Positions 17,696 to 26,891 of a stretch of 64,000 bases of DNA are shown here, one piece after another; the first letter of the stretch is position 1; every line of letters starts with the position of its first letter. The notes under the pieces were generated by a model that did no database searches, was not told where the DNA came from, and saw only the letters and a program-made list of their open reading frames with translations. Location: contig NZ_JBEPOH010000001.1 in assembly GCF_040546685.1 (NCBI RefSeq), positions 558,001 to 622,000 on the forward strand, read 5' to 3'. Source of the stretch: Variovorax sp. OAS795. Its GTDB lineage: Bacteria > Pseudomonadota > Gammaproteobacteria > Burkholderiales > Burkholderiaceae_C. A program made the position numbers and the translations under genes.

Positions 17696-18655
17696 GTGAC
17701 TCCTTCCGAAACCAAGGCCATCGTGACGCTGAGCTTGCTGGCCGCCTTCGTCGACGGCGAAAAACACGAGCGCGAGCGCGCCGAGATCAAGCGCATTGCC
17801 GAAGGTCTCTCGCAGGCCGACGGCGTGAACCTGCCCACGCTCTACCAGGACGTGCTCATGAAGCGCGTCTCCCTGGCCGCGGTGGCCGGCGACCTGCAAA
17901 GCACGGAGTCCCGGCAGCTGGCCTATGAAATGGCGGTGTGCGTGTGCGATGCCGACGGCACGCAGTCCGAGGCGGAGCGGCTGTTCCTCGCGGACGTGCG
18001 GACGTCGCTCGGGCTCGATACGTCCGCCGCGCAGTTCTCGCGCCAAGCGGAAGAAATTGCCGCGGCCGTTCCCGCCGCGTTGCCCGCGGCCGCCGCCGGC
18101 GCAACCGCATCGCCGGTGCCTGCCGCCGTGCCGGCGCCCGACAGCGCGGAGCTCGACAAGTCGATCCTCAACGCAGCCATCCTCAATGGCGCGCTCGAGC
18201 TGCTGCCCGAAACGCTTTCCACGATGGCGATCATTCCGCTGCAGATGAAACTGGTCTACCGCATCGGCAAGGCCCACGGCTATGAACTGGACAGCGGCCA
18301 TGTGAAGGATTTCCTGGCCACCGTCGGCGTGGGCCTGACCTCGCAGTACCTCGAGCAGGCCGGGCGCAAGCTGCTTGGCGGGCTGTTGGGAAAGATGGGC
18401 GGCGGTCTGCTGCGCGGGCTGGGCAACCAGGCCGTGAGCTCGGGCATGAGCTTCGCCTCGACCTATGCGCTGGGCCATGTGGCCAAGCGCTACTACGCGG
18501 GCGGCCGCACGCTTTCCACGCAGATGCTCAAGGACGCCTTCTCGAACGTGGTGCAGGAAGGCAATGGCCTGCAGACCCAGTACCTGCCCGCGATCCAGGA
18601 AAAGGCCCGCACCCTCGATGCCGGCAAGGTGCTGGCGCTGGTCAGGGGCGCCTGA
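17696..18655 (+). CDS. TerB-like / DUF697-like protein
   Basis: About 319 residues from GTG 17696. The N-terminal 120 residues resemble TerB (AAFVDGEKHERERAEIKRIAE and CVCDADGTQSEAERLFLADV), the acidic helical domain of tellurite-resistance and stress proteins. An Ala/Pro linker (about 125-150) leads to a C-terminal part with Gly-rich hydrophobic segments (GGLLGKMGGGLLRGLGNQA) and an ALGHVAKRYY motif, like DUF697 membrane-associated proteins. The start is uncertain because no strong Shine-Dalgarno sequence is seen. Function is not established. It is the first gene right of the origin-like region. Confidence 0.7.
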   Translation: MTPSETKAIVTLSLLAAFVDGEKHERERAEIKRIAEGLSQADGVNLPTLYQDVLMKRVSLAAVAGDLQSTESRQLAYEMAVCVCDADGTQSEAERLFLADVRTSLGLDTSAAQFSRQAEEIAAAVPAALPAAAAGATASPVPAAVPAPDSAELDKSILNAAILNGALELLPETLSTMAIIPLQMKLVYRIGKAHGYELDSGHVKDFLATVGVGLTSQYLEQAGRKLLGGLLGKMGGGLLRGLGNQAVSSGMSFASTYALGHVAKRYYAGGRTLSTQMLKDAFSNVVQEGNGLQTQYLPAIQEKARTLDAGKVLALVRGA

Positions 18656-18661
18656 GGCCGT

Positions 18662-19078
18662 TCAGGCGGCCTTGGCTTCGGCCAGGTCGTCGAGGATGGG
18701 ACAGTCGGGGCGCGCGTCGCCCTGGCAGCAATGCACCAGGTGCGCGAGCGTGTTGCGCATCGACTGCATGTCCGCGATGCGCTGCTCCAGTTCACCGAGG
18801 TGCTTCTCGGCGATGCGTTTCACGCTGGCGCTCGCACGGCGGCGGTTGTGCCACAGCCCCACCAGCTCGGCAATTTCTTCCATCGAGAAGCCGAGGTCGC
18901 GCGAGCGCTTGATGAAGCGCAGCGTGTGGATGTCGGCATCGCCGTACTGGCGGTAGCCGCTTTCGGTGCGCGCGACCGCCGGCAGCAGGCCCAGGCCCTC
19001 GTAGTGCCGCACCATGCGTGCCGAGACGCCCGAGAGACGGGCCGCTTCGCCGATGGCGACGGTGCCGAAGCTGCTCAT
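18662..19078 (-). CDS. cueR: Copper-responsive MerR-family regulator (CueR-like)
   Basis: 138 residues. The N-terminal winged helix (5-70) reads IGEAARLSGVSARMVRHYEGLGLL, followed by a dimerisation helix and the metal loop near the end with Cys118-x7-Cys126 (CQGDARPDCPIL), the CueR spacing for Cu(I). It should activate copA and copZ by untwisting promoters with 19-bp spacers. Its ATG overlaps the copZ stop, so the two are cotranscribed, and copA diverges. Confidence 0.85.
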   Translation of the reverse strand: MSSFGTVAIGEAARLSGVSARMVRHYEGLGLLPAVARTESGYRQYGDADIHTLRFIKRSRDLGFSMEEIAELVGLWHNRRRASASVKRIAEKHLGELEQRIADMQSMRNTLAHLVHCCQGDARPDCPILDDLAEAKAA

Positions 19079-19269
19079 TGGACGCGGTAGCCGGCGTTCT
19101 CGATGGCGGCCACGATGTCCTGCCGCGGTTGCGCGCTCAGCACGTCGACATGGCCGGTTTCAAGATCCACCGTCACCTGCGCTTCGGGGTCGACCGTCTG
19201 CACCGCGTTCTGGACCGCACTCACGCAGTGTCCGCAGCTCATGCCCGAGACCTGGAATTTCTGACTCAT
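19075..19269 (-). CDS. copZ: Copper chaperone CopZ (heavy-metal-associated domain)
   Basis: 64 residues forming a single HMA domain. The metal site is GMSCGHC (Cys12, Cys15), and the C-terminus has the conserved IENAGY loop. It carries Cu(I) in the cytoplasm to CopA or CueR. The ATG at 19269 follows AGGAGCAACAACG on the minus strand. Overlap with cueR supports one transcript. Confidence 0.88.
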   Translation of the reverse strand: MSQKFQVSGMSCGHCVSAVQNAVQTVDPEAQVTVDLETGHVDVLSAQPRQDIVAAIENAGYRVQ

Positions 19270-19357
19270 CGTTGTTGCTCCTGTTGAATTGGCGAAGCCT
19301 CAGTTTGAACCCTCTCATGATGTCAATGTCCAGCGCAGGGATACTCGATCTCCGGAC

Positions 19358-19388
19358 TTGACCTTGCCATGATGTGAGACTTTAGCCT
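19358..19388 (+). promoter_or_regulatory. CueR-type copA promoter with 19-bp spacer
   Basis: TTGACC (19358-19363) and TAGCCT (19383-19388) are separated by exactly 19 bases, the overlong spacer typical of MerR-family targets. The spacer begins with TTGCC, the left half of a CueR-type operator; the right half is poorly conserved. Confidence 0.55.
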
Positions 19389-19427
19389 CGAGGCATGGAC
19401 AATCTGCTGCACTCCCCCCTTCTTCCC

Positions 19428-21683
19428 ATGAGCACCCTGGATCTTTCTGTCGGCGGCATGACCTGCGCCTCGTGCGTGATGCGCGTGGAACGCGCGCTCA
19501 AGAGCGTGCCGGGCGTGCAGGACGTCAGTGTGAACCTCGCCACGGAATCGGCACGCGTGGTCGTGGCCGACGGCGAGGACTTGGATGCCCGCCTGCGGCG
19601 CGCGGTACGGGCCGCCGGCTACGAGCCGCGCACTGCCAGCGGCCCGATTGGCGAGGCCGCGGCACTGTCGCCGTGGCACGGCTTCGGGCCGGTGGCCGTC
19701 GGGCTGCTGCTGTCGATTCCATTGCTGGCCCCCATGCTCGGGCAGCCCTTCGGGCAGGACTGGATGTTGGCCCCCTGGATCCAGCTGCTGCTGGCCGCGC
19801 CAGTGCAATTCTGGCTCGGCGCGCGCTTCTATCGCGCGGGCTGGCACGCCGCCAGGGCGGGCACCGGCAACATGGACCTGCTGGTGGCGCTTGGTACCAG
19901 CGCGGCCTTCGGCCTGTCGCTCTGGCTCTGGTGGCGTGCGGCCACCGAGGGCCATGCGGCGCACGGCCCCGTGCCGCACCTCTACTTCGAGGCGTCGGCG
20001 GTGGTGATCACGCTGGTGCTGCTCGGAAAGTGGCTCGAGGCCCGCGCCAAGCGCCAAGCCACCTCGGCCATTCGCGCGCTGCAGCAGCTGCGGCCGGAAC
20101 TTGCGCACCTGGTGGGCACGCGCGGTGAAAGCGATGTGCCCATCGCCGAGGTGATGGTGGGCGACCTGCTCGCGGTCCGTCCCGGAGAACGCGTGCCGGC
20201 CGATGCGCGCGTGGTCGAGGGCGAATCCGAAGTCGATGAATCGATGCTCACCGGCGAGCCGCTGCCCGTGCCCAGGAAGCCGGGCGATGCACTGACCGGC
20301 GGCGCGGTCAATGGCGACGGCCGCATGGTGATCGAAGTGAAGGCGGTCGGCGCCGAGAGCGTGCTGTCGCGCATCATCCGGCTGGTCGAGGACGCGCAGG
20401 CCGCCAAGGCGCCGATCCAGCGGCTGGTGGACCGGGTCGCGGCGGTGTTCGTGCCGGTGGTGCTGGTGATTGCGCTGGCCACGCTGGCCGGCTGGCTGCT
20501 CGCGGGCGCCGGCATCGAGCGCGCGATGATCCATGCGGTGGCCGTACTGGTCATCGCGTGTCCCTGTGCGCTGGGGCTTGCAACGCCCGTGGCGGTGATG
20601 GCCGGCACCGGCGTCGCGGCACGCCGCGGCATCCTGGTCAAGGACGCCCGCGCACTTGAACTCGCGCACCGGGTCGACACGGTGGCTTTCGACAAGACCG
20701 GCACCCTGACGCTCGGCCGGCCGGTGCTCACGGCCCTCGTGCCGCTCGTGCCACTCACAGGTGGCATGCATGAAGCCGGTTTGCTGGCGACGGCCGCGAG
20801 CCTGCAGGGCGGCAGCGAGCATCCGCTCGCGCGTGCGGTGACGGCAGCTGCTGCACAGCGCGGCGTGGCGGCCCCGCCGCTGGGCGCGATGCAGGCCTTG
20901 CCCGGCCGCGGCGTGCGCGGCGAGGTGAACGGCGAACAGTGGGCCATCGCGAGCCTGCGCTGGTGCGCGGAACTCGGCGTCGTTCCCGATGCCACCCAGG
21001 TCGAACGCCTGCATTCGCTGGGCGCCACGGTGTCCGCGCTGCTGCGCTTCGACGGGGCAGGCGGTGCCCAGGCACAGGCGCTCCTGGCCTTTGCCGACGA
21101 GCCCAAGCCCGAGGCCGCCGAAGCCGTCCGCGCATTGCGTGGGCGGGGCCTGCGCGTGGTGATGATCTCCGGTGACAACCGGCGTGCCGCGGAGGCGATG
21201 GCGGCACGGCTCGGCATTGCCGCCGCAGACGTGCGGGCCGATGTGCTGCCGGCCGACAAGGCGGCGCAGGTCGGCGCGCTGAAGCAGGGCGGCCATGTGG
21301 TCGCCATGGTCGGCGACGGCGCCAACGACGCCCCGGCGCTGGCCGCGGCCGACGTGGGCATCGCCATGGCACCTTCGGGCGGCGGCACCGACGTGGCAAT
21401 GGAAGCCGCGGGCATCACGCTGATGCGCGGCGACCTCGCGCTGGTGGCCGAAGCCTTCGAGCTTTCGGCGCGCACGGTCGCCAAGATCCGGCAGAACCTG
21501 TTCTGGGCCTTTGCCTACAACGTGGCCGGCATCCCGCTCGCGGCGTTCGGCCTCCTGAGCCCGGTGGTGGCGGGCGCGGCCATGGCGCTGTCGAGCGTCA
21601 GCGTGATGGCCAATGCACTGCTGCTGCGGCGCTGGAAGCCCTCGGGCCCATCGGCTCAGTCGATCAGCAGCGCCAGCAGGTGA
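19428..21683 (+). CDS. copA: Copper-translocating P1B-type ATPase CopA
   Basis: About 751 residues. One N-terminal HMA domain (GGMTCASC, Cys13 and Cys16), eight membrane helices, the actuator loop [13 protein letters not shown], transmembrane CPC (378-380) in [12 protein letters not shown], the phosphorylation site DKTGTLT (Asp422), the HP motif SEHPLARA and the hinge [12 protein letters not shown]. These mark a Cu(I) exporter. An ATG at 19395 would add 11 residues but lies at the predicted transcription start, so 19428 is preferred. It is divergent from copZ-cueR. The last 28 bases overlap the convergent GNAT gene. Confidence 0.9.
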   Translation: MSTLDLSVGGMTCASCVMRVERALKSVPGVQDVSVNLATESARVVVADGEDLDARLRRAVRAAGYEPRTASGPIGEAAALSPWHGFGPVAVGLLLSIPLLAPMLGQPFGQDWMLAPWIQLLLAAPVQFWLGARFYRAGWHAARAGTGNMDLLVALGTSAAFGLSLWLWWRAATEGHAAHGPVPHLYFEASAVVITLVLLGKWLEARAKRQATSAIRALQQLRPELAHLVGTRGESDVPIAEVMVGDLLAVRPGERVPADARVVEGESEVDESMLTGEPLPVPRKPGDALTGGAVNGDGRMVIEVKAVGAESVLSRIIRLVEDAQAAKAPIQRLVDRVAAVFVPVVLVIALATLAGWLLAGAGIERAMIHAVAVLVIACPCALGLATPVAVMAGTGVAARRGILVKDARALELAHRVDTVAFDKTGTLTLGRPVLTALVPLVPLTGGMHEAGLLATAASLQGGSEHPLARAVTAAAAQRGVAAPPLGAMQALPGRGVRGEVNGEQWAIASLRWCAELGVVPDATQVERLHSLGATVSALLRFDGAGGAQAQALLAFADEPKPEAAEAVRALRGRGLRVVMISGDNRRAAEAMAARLGIAAADVRADVLPADKAAQVGALKQGGHVVAMVGDGANDAPALAAADVGIAMAPSGGGTDVAMEAAGITLMRGDLALVAEAFELSARTVAKIRQNLFWAFAYNVAGIPLAAFGLLSPVVAGAAMALSSVSVMANALLLRRWKPSGPSAQSISSASR

Positions 21684-22156
21684 TCGTCGATGAAGTCGGC
21701 TTCGCCGGCGCGCTTGTAGAACTTGCGCAATGTGCCTTCGCGTTCGAAGCCCAGCTTTTCATAGAAGCGCAGCCCCGGCGCGTTGTCGCTTTCCACATAG
21801 AGCTCGATGCGCTTGACGCCTTCGGCCACGAGCCTGGCAATGCCATCGCCCACCATGGCGTGCGCGATGCCCTTGCCGTGCAGCGACGGATCGACCGCGA
21901 GCGTGCCGAGGCAGGCCACGTGGCTCACGCGGCCCGGATAGCGCGTCGCGCGGTAGAAGCCCGCGACGCGGCCTTCGGCTTCATAGACGTAGAAGCTGCG
22001 GCTGTCGACCAGCTCCTTGTAGATGGGCCGGAAGTGGTCGAGCGGCATCGGGTCGTAGCCCAGGAAGGGCACGACCTTCTCATGCATGTAGATGGCGAAG
22101 ACCGGTTCGAGGTCCTGGGGTGTGGCGAGCCTGCGCATGGGCGACAGCATACCCAT
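21656..22156 (-). CDS. GNAT-family N-acetyltransferase
   Basis: 166 residues covering a whole GNAT domain. [20 protein letters not shown] holds the acetyl-CoA loop, and [21 protein letters not shown] is the following signature. It resembles acetyltransferases of the phosphinothricin/Rim type but the substrate is unknown. In-frame ATGs at 22150 and 22138 are alternative starts. Its 3' end overlaps copA on the other strand. Confidence 0.82.
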   Translation of the reverse strand: MGMLSPMRRLATPQDLEPVFAIYMHEKVVPFLGYDPMPLDHFRPIYKELVDSRSFYVYEAEGRVAGFYRATRYPGRVSHVACLGTLAVDPSLHGKGIAHAMVGDGIARLVAEGVKRIELYVESDNAPGLRFYEKLGFEREGTLRKFYKRAGEADFIDDHLLALLID

Positions 22157-22203
22157 GCCCGGACGCTGGCCCGGCGAACGCGGTGCAGCCGCCGGGCTGT
22201 AGG

Positions 22204-23490
22204 TCAGCGTCCGTGGTCGCGGGCCGCGATCAGCACCGCATTGGTACCGCCGAAGGCGAACGAATTGGAAAGCACGTAGCGCAGGTTCGCGGCTTCGCGC
22301 GCATCGCCGCGCACGAAGTCCAGGTCGAAGGCCGCATCGGGAACGCGCAGGTTGGCCGTGGGCGGGAGCATTCCGCGCGCCAGCGTGCGCAGCGCCGCCA
22401 CGAGCTCGATCGCGCCGCCGCCGCCCAGCACATGGCCATGGATGGCTTTCGTGGCGCTCACCGGCACGGCATTGCCGAACACCTCGTGGATGGAGGCGGC
22501 CTCGGCGGCATCGCCGGCGGTGGTGGCGGTGCCGTGCGCGTTGATGTGGCCGATCTGCAGAGGCCCGATGCCGGCGTCGCGCAGCGCGGCGCGCATCGCA
22601 CGCACCTGTCCGGCCGGGTCGGGGTTGGTGATGTGCGTGGCGTCGCAGTTGGTCGCGTAGCCGGCGAGGAAAAGCGGCATGGCTTCATTGGCGCCGCGCG
22701 CGCGTGCATGTGCTTGCGATTCGAGCACCAGCGCAGCCGCGCCTTCGCCGAGCGCGAAGCCCGCGCGATCGTGCGAGAAAGGCCGGCAGGCACTGTCCGG
22801 CGCACCGGCCGGCGCAGGCGCCGTCACTCGCATCGCATGCCAGCTGGCCATCACGCCGGGTGTGAGCATGGCCTCATGCCCGCCGACGATGGCCACGTCG
22901 ATCCAGCCCCCGCGGATGGCGCGCATGGCCTCGCCGATGGCCACGGCCGAGGAGGCGCAGGCACACGCGTAGGCAATGGCCGCACCCTGCGCGCCGAACT
23001 GCAGTGCGAGCTCCGCCACCGCGGCGTTGGGCATGACGGTGAGCACCGTGGTCGGCCGCATTCGGCGCTGTTCGCCGTAGAGCGCGCGGGTGGTGTCGTC
23101 GAAGGCACCCGCACCGGCCAACCCGCTGCCCCAGAAGATGCCCAGGCGTGCGGGATCGACGCTGCCGGTGCGAAGCCCCGCTTCTGCGGCAGCGTCGCGC
23201 GCGGCCGACAGCGCCATGGCGGTGCCCCGGTCGAGCGGAAGCCGCGAGCCGCTGCGCACGCTGGCCGAGTCGAAATCGCAGTGCGCCACCGCGAGCTCGA
23301 CCGGGTCGAGCCCCGGGATGCCGAGCGCTTGGGCGCGCACCGCGGACCTTGCGTAGAAGAGCGCATCGTCGAAGGGCCGGACCGTGTGGCCGATCGGCGT
23401 GACGAAGCCGAGACCCGTCACGCGCACCGGGGCGGCGGCTTCGTTCAGGGCAGAGGCTGCGAGCACCGAATGCGCGACGCCGCTGCTCAC
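22204..23490 (-). CDS. Beta-ketoacyl-ACP synthase (KAS II-like)
   Basis: 428 residues from GTG 23490, which overlaps the stop of the ACP gene (GTGA). Thiolase fold with the Cys-His-His triad: Cys178 in ACACASSAVAIG, His319 in NAHGTATTAGD and His353 in KAIHGHVLGGGGAIE. It would condense an acyl chain with a malonyl unit on ACP. It sits in a three-gene cassette (hydrolase, ACP, ketosynthase) without other fatty-acid genes, so it probably serves a special acyl product rather than bulk fatty-acid synthesis. GGGG replaces the usual GAAG after the last His. Confidence 0.83.
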   Translation of the reverse strand: MSSGVAHSVLAASALNEAAAPVRVTGLGFVTPIGHTVRPFDDALFYARSAVRAQALGIPGLDPVELAVAHCDFDSASVRSGSRLPLDRGTAMALSAARDAAAEAGLRTGSVDPARLGIFWGSGLAGAGAFDDTTRALYGEQRRMRPTTVLTVMPNAAVAELALQFGAQGAAIAYACACASSAVAIGEAMRAIRGGWIDVAIVGGHEAMLTPGVMASWHAMRVTAPAPAGAPDSACRPFSHDRAGFALGEGAAALVLESQAHARARGANEAMPLFLAGYATNCDATHITNPDPAGQVRAMRAALRDAGIGPLQIGHINAHGTATTAGDAAEAASIHEVFGNAVPVSATKAIHGHVLGGGGAIELVAALRTLARGMLPPTANLRVPDAAFDLDFVRGDAREAANLRYVLSNSFAFGGTNAVLIAARDHGR

Positions 23491-23780
23491 GCGGAAGCGG
23501 CCATGGCGGGCTCCGCGTCGCACCGGATCTGCGCGTCGATCGCCTCGCACAGGCGCTGCAGCGTGATGCCCGCTTCACGCGGATCGAGCTTGTCTTCGGG
23601 CAGGCGAAGATGGAAAGCGTCTTCCACCGCGAACACGAACTCCATCAACGCGAGCGAATCCAGCCCCAGGTCGGACAACGCCGTGCCGGGCGCAATGGAA
23701 GCCGGTGCGACGTCGAAGCTGCCCACCAGGATGGCTGCGATGCTGTTGAAGACCGGCGAAGGAAAGGAGGTGGAGGACAT
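23487..23780 (-). CDS. Acyl carrier protein
   Basis: 97 residues, one phosphopantetheine-binding domain. The attachment serine is Ser42 in LGLDSLALMEF, and helix III carries RLPEDKLDP. A C-terminal tail of about 15 residues exceeds a standard ACP. It is coupled to the ketosynthase and preceded 12 bases upstream by the hydrolase, so it is likely a dedicated carrier for this cassette. Confidence 0.85.
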   Translation of the reverse strand: MSSTSFPSPVFNSIAAILVGSFDVAPASIAPGTALSDLGLDSLALMEFVFAVEDAFHLRLPEDKLDPREAGITLQRLCEAIDAQIRCDAEPAMAASA

Positions 23781-23792
23781 GCGTTTTTTCTT

Positions 23793-24671
23793 TCAGGCGG
23801 AAAGGAGGTGCGCAGGCAACGCGCCGATGCCGCCGGCCGCGGCGTGGGCCACCGCATCGGCAAAGGCAACCGTTTCGCGCGCCACCTGCTGGCGGTCGTT
23901 GTCGATGGAGATCATGTGATAGCTGTCGTGGAGCACGACGCTGCGGAAGTCGCGGCAGCGCAGGCCCCGCGCAAGGATGTCGAGATTGGCGAGGCTGGCC
24001 ACCTCGTCTTCGCGGGCATGCAGCGCGAGCACGCTGGCGCATTGCACGCGGTGAAGGTTGCGCCTCACATGGCGAATCAGCCGGTCGTGCTCGCGCAAGT
24101 GGCCCACGCCGAGCACCGAGCTGCCCGCGCGCGAGACCTTGCGGTGGCGCAGCTCGCGTTCGATCCAGGCGCGCACACGTTCGTTCTTCACGCCGTAGGG
24201 CGGGCACTCGCGGTACTGCCAGAGGCGCCCGAGCGGCGTGTAGAACGCCAGCGGCAGCAAGACGCGCGTGCGGGGAATGGCCCAGCCGTCGAACCGCAGC
24301 GTGGTCGACATCAGCACCAGCGCATCGACGTCGCTGCCGCAGCGGATGGCCGCACCGAGTGCCAACGAAGAACCGGCCGAGATGCCCACCAGCAGCACGC
24401 GGTCATGCTGCAGGCGCAGTGCCTTGACGCGCGCCTCGATGGCATCGATCCAGCGTTCGTACGGCAGCGCATGCTGCAGCGGCATGCCGGCGTCGAAGGA
24501 ATAGCCGGCGATCGGCAGCGGGTGCACCGCGTAGCCGCTGGTGCGCAGGGCCGACTGCACGGTCAGGAGCTCGTCAGGCGTGCTGCATAAACCATGCAGC
24601 AGCACGACGGCCGTGCGGCGCACCGCGGGATGCACCACCGTCAGCAGATCGGCGGGATCGCGGGCGCTCAT
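23793..24671 (-). CDS. Alpha/beta hydrolase (esterase/thioesterase-like)
   Basis: 292 residues. The oxyanion region is VVLLHGLCSTPDELL, the nucleophile elbow is GISAGSS, the acid lies near LHAREDEVAS and the catalytic His is in LHDSYHMISID. The layout resembles carboxylesterase Est30 and monoacylglycerol lipases. First gene of the cassette with ACP and ketosynthase, so a role in releasing or editing an acyl chain is plausible but unproven. Confidence 0.78.
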   Translation of the reverse strand: MSARDPADLLTVVHPAVRRTAVVLLHGLCSTPDELLTVQSALRTSGYAVHPLPIAGYSFDAGMPLQHALPYERWIDAIEARVKALRLQHDRVLLVGISAGSSLALGAAIRCGSDVDALVLMSTTLRFDGWAIPRTRVLLPLAFYTPLGRLWQYRECPPYGVKNERVRAWIERELRHRKVSRAGSSVLGVGHLREHDRLIRHVRRNLHRVQCASVLALHAREDEVASLANLDILARGLRCRDFRSVVLHDSYHMISIDNDRQQVARETVAFADAVAHAAAGGIGALPAHLLSA

Positions 24672-24810
24672 GGGGTCGCGAGGGGCTTGAAAAAGGCCCC
24701 GGCCGCGGGTTGCTGTCGTATGCTCATGGCGTGTTTATCGCCTGGGCGTGCTGACGCGCCGCTGACCCTCCTTCGCGCAAGAATAGGCACTCCAACCCAC
24801 CTCACACACC

Positions 24811-25500
24811 ATGCGAATCCTGCTTGTCGAAGACGACGCCGTGCTGCGCGACGTGATGCTGCGCAGCCTTGCCGATGCCGGCCACCGGGTCGATGTATCG
24901 GCCAATGTCGAGGATGCCGACCACCTCTGGCGCGTGCAGCCCTTCGATGCGGTGCTGCTCGACCTGAACCTGCCGGCCACTGCCAGCCCGACCAGCGGCC
25001 TGGCCAGCGGCCTCACCGCGCTGCGGCAGGCGCGCGCGCGCGGCGACCGCACGCCGGTGCTGGTGCTCACGGCGCGCGGCCGCACCGAGGAGCGCATCGC
25101 CGGCCTGGATGCCGGCGCCGACGACTACCTGGGCAAGCCCTTCGACCTCGCCGAGGTCGAGGCCCGCCTGCGTGCGCTGGTGCGGCGTGCCAAGGGCACG
25201 GAGGACATCGTGCTGCTCGGCCAGCTCAAGCTCGACCGCAAGGCGCGCCGCTTTTCCACCGCCAGCGGTCCGCTCGACCTGCCGGCGCGCGAGTTCGAGG
25301 TGCTGTGGGAACTCATGAGCCCGCCGGGCCGCACGGTCAGCAAGCGGGCGCTCTCCGACAAGCTCTCCAGCTTCGACGAATCACTGGGCGACAACGCACT
25401 GGAGGCTTTCATCTCGCGGCTGCGCAAGAAGCTCGCGGGGTCGGGCGCGGGCATCCGCACGCTGCGCGGCATCGGCTACCTGCTCGAAGCCGAAGTGTGA
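24811..25500 (+). CDS. OmpR-family response regulator (TctD/QseB-like)
   Basis: 229 residues. Receiver: EDD (8-10), phosphoacceptor Asp in VLLDLNLPA, Thr in LVLTARG and Lys in DDYLGKPF. An insertion of about nine residues after DLNLPA (TASPTSGLASG) is unusual. The C-terminal winged helix ends ALEAFISRLRKKL and IRTLRGIGYLLE. It overlaps the kinase gene by 4 bases. Its signal is unknown. Confidence 0.86.
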   Translation: MRILLVEDDAVLRDVMLRSLADAGHRVDVSANVEDADHLWRVQPFDAVLLDLNLPATASPTSGLASGLTALRQARARGDRTPVLVLTARGRTEERIAGLDAGADDYLGKPFDLAEVEARLRALVRRAKGTEDIVLLGQLKLDRKARRFSTASGPLDLPAREFEVLWELMSPPGRTVSKRALSDKLSSFDESLGDNALEAFISRLRKKLAGSGAGIRTLRGIGYLLEAEV

Positions 25501-26891
25501 GCCTTTCCACGACGGATGCGCCTCGGCCGGACGAGGCCGCGCCTTCGCTCACGCGGCGCGTGCTGCGCAACGTGCTGGTGCCGCTGGCGCTCACGTGGAT
25601 GCTGGGGGCGGTGATCGCCCTGGTCATCGCCAACTATTTTTCCGAGCAGGCTTTCGACCGCGGCATGCTCGACGACGCCTATGCGCTCGCGGCCAACGTG
25701 CAGGCGGGCGAACGCGGCGTCGAGCTGCTGCTCACGCCGCGCGAAGTGGCCACGGTGCTGTTCGACCAGGTCGACAAGGTCTACTTCGCGGTGCAGCGGC
25801 TGGACGGCACGCTGATCTCGGGGCAAGCGGGCCTGCACGCACCGCTGCCGGCCGAAGGCGCGCACTTCCGCTTTTCCGACATCGACTTCGACGGCAAGGT
25901 GCTGCGCGCGGTGGTGCTCCAGCCGGTCGCGGAGCCGGGCCTGCCGGTGCCCTATCGGGTGGTGATTGCGCAGACCACGCTGAGCCGCACGGCACTGGTG
26001 CGGCGGCTGCTCGGCTATGCGCTTGCGCCGCAGGTGCTGTTGCTGATGCTGCTCGCGGTTTGGCTCTGGTATGGCATCCGCAGCGACCTGCGGCCGCTCG
26101 GCGAACTCCAGCAGGCCCTGGACCGCCGCGACGTGTACGACCTCTCGCCGGTGGCGGTGGTGCGCACCTCGCGCGAGGTGCAGCGCCTGGGCAATGCGGT
26201 CAATGCGCTGTTCGACCGGTTGAACCACAGCGTGCGCGCGCAGCGCGAGTTCGTGGGCAACGTGGCGCACGAGCTGCGCACGCCGCTGGCGGGCATCCGC
26301 GCGCTGGCCGAGTACGGATTGGCGCAGCACGACTCCGCGGTGTGGCGCGAGCAGCTCGTGCGCGTGGGTGAACGCCAGGCCCGCGCGAGCCATCTCATCG
26401 ACCAGCTGCTGGCGCTCGCGCTGGCCGACGAGGCCCGCACCGGCCTTGCGCGCCAGCCGGTGCGGCTCGACGTCCTGGCCGAGCAGACCGTGCTGCGCCA
26501 CCTGGCACGCGCCGATGCGCGCGGTGTCGACCTCGGTGCGCGCGGCCTGGACGAACGCACCACGGTGCTCGCGAACGACGCGCTGGTCGAAGGCATCCTG
26601 GACAACCTCATCGACAACGCGCTGCGCTATGGCGGGCGCACCATCACGGTCGAACTGGCGGGCCGCACCCTGAGCGTCATCGACGACGGTCCGGGCATCC
26701 CGATCGACGCGCAGCGCGACCTGATGCAGCGCTGGGCGCAAGGCCCGGCGGGGCAGAAGCTCGGACAGGGCTCGGGTCTCGGCCTCTCGATCGTCGCGCG
26801 CTATGCGGAGCTGCTGGGCGCCGAGCTGCGGCTCGATGCGGCGGAACCCTCGGGGTTGCGCGTGAGCGTGGAGTTCGGCGACCTGGCCTAG
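25497..26891 (+). CDS. Two-component sensor histidine kinase (TctE/QseC-like)
   Basis: 464 residues from GTG 25497, which overlaps the stop of the regulator gene. Membrane helices at about 32-52 and 175-197 enclose a short periplasmic sensor (TctE_N-like). The H-box is NVAHELRTPLAGIRA, the N-box LIDNALRYG, G1 IDDGPGIP and G2 GSGLGLSIV. It pairs with the preceding regulator. TctDE relatives often govern tricarboxylate or Bug-type uptake, but no such transporter adjoins here. Confidence 0.85.
   Translation: MSLSTTDAPRPDEAAPSLTRRVLRNVLVPLALTWMLGAVIALVIANYFSEQAFDRGMLDDAYALAANVQAGERGVELLLTPREVATVLFDQVDKVYFAVQRLDGTLISGQAGLHAPLPAEGAHFRFSDIDFDGKVLRAVVLQPVAEPGLPVPYRVVIAQTTLSRTALVRRLLGYALAPQVLLLMLLAVWLWYGIRSDLRPLGELQQALDRRDVYDLSPVAVVRTSREVQRLGNAVNALFDRLNHSVRAQREFVGNVAHELRTPLAGIRALAEYGLAQHDSAVWREQLVRVGERQARASHLIDQLLALALADEARTGLARQPVRLDVLAEQTVLRHLARADARGVDLGARGLDERTTVLANDALVEGILDNLIDNALRYGGRTITVELAGRTLSVIDDGPGIPIDAQRDLMQRWAQGPAGQKLGQGSGLGLSIVARYAELLGAELRLDAAEPSGLRVSVEFGDLA

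Noticed and set aside
17341..17928. Open frame running through the origin-like region
   Set aside because: It crosses both DnaA boxes and the TerB-like gene in another frame and has no ribosome-binding site or known motif.
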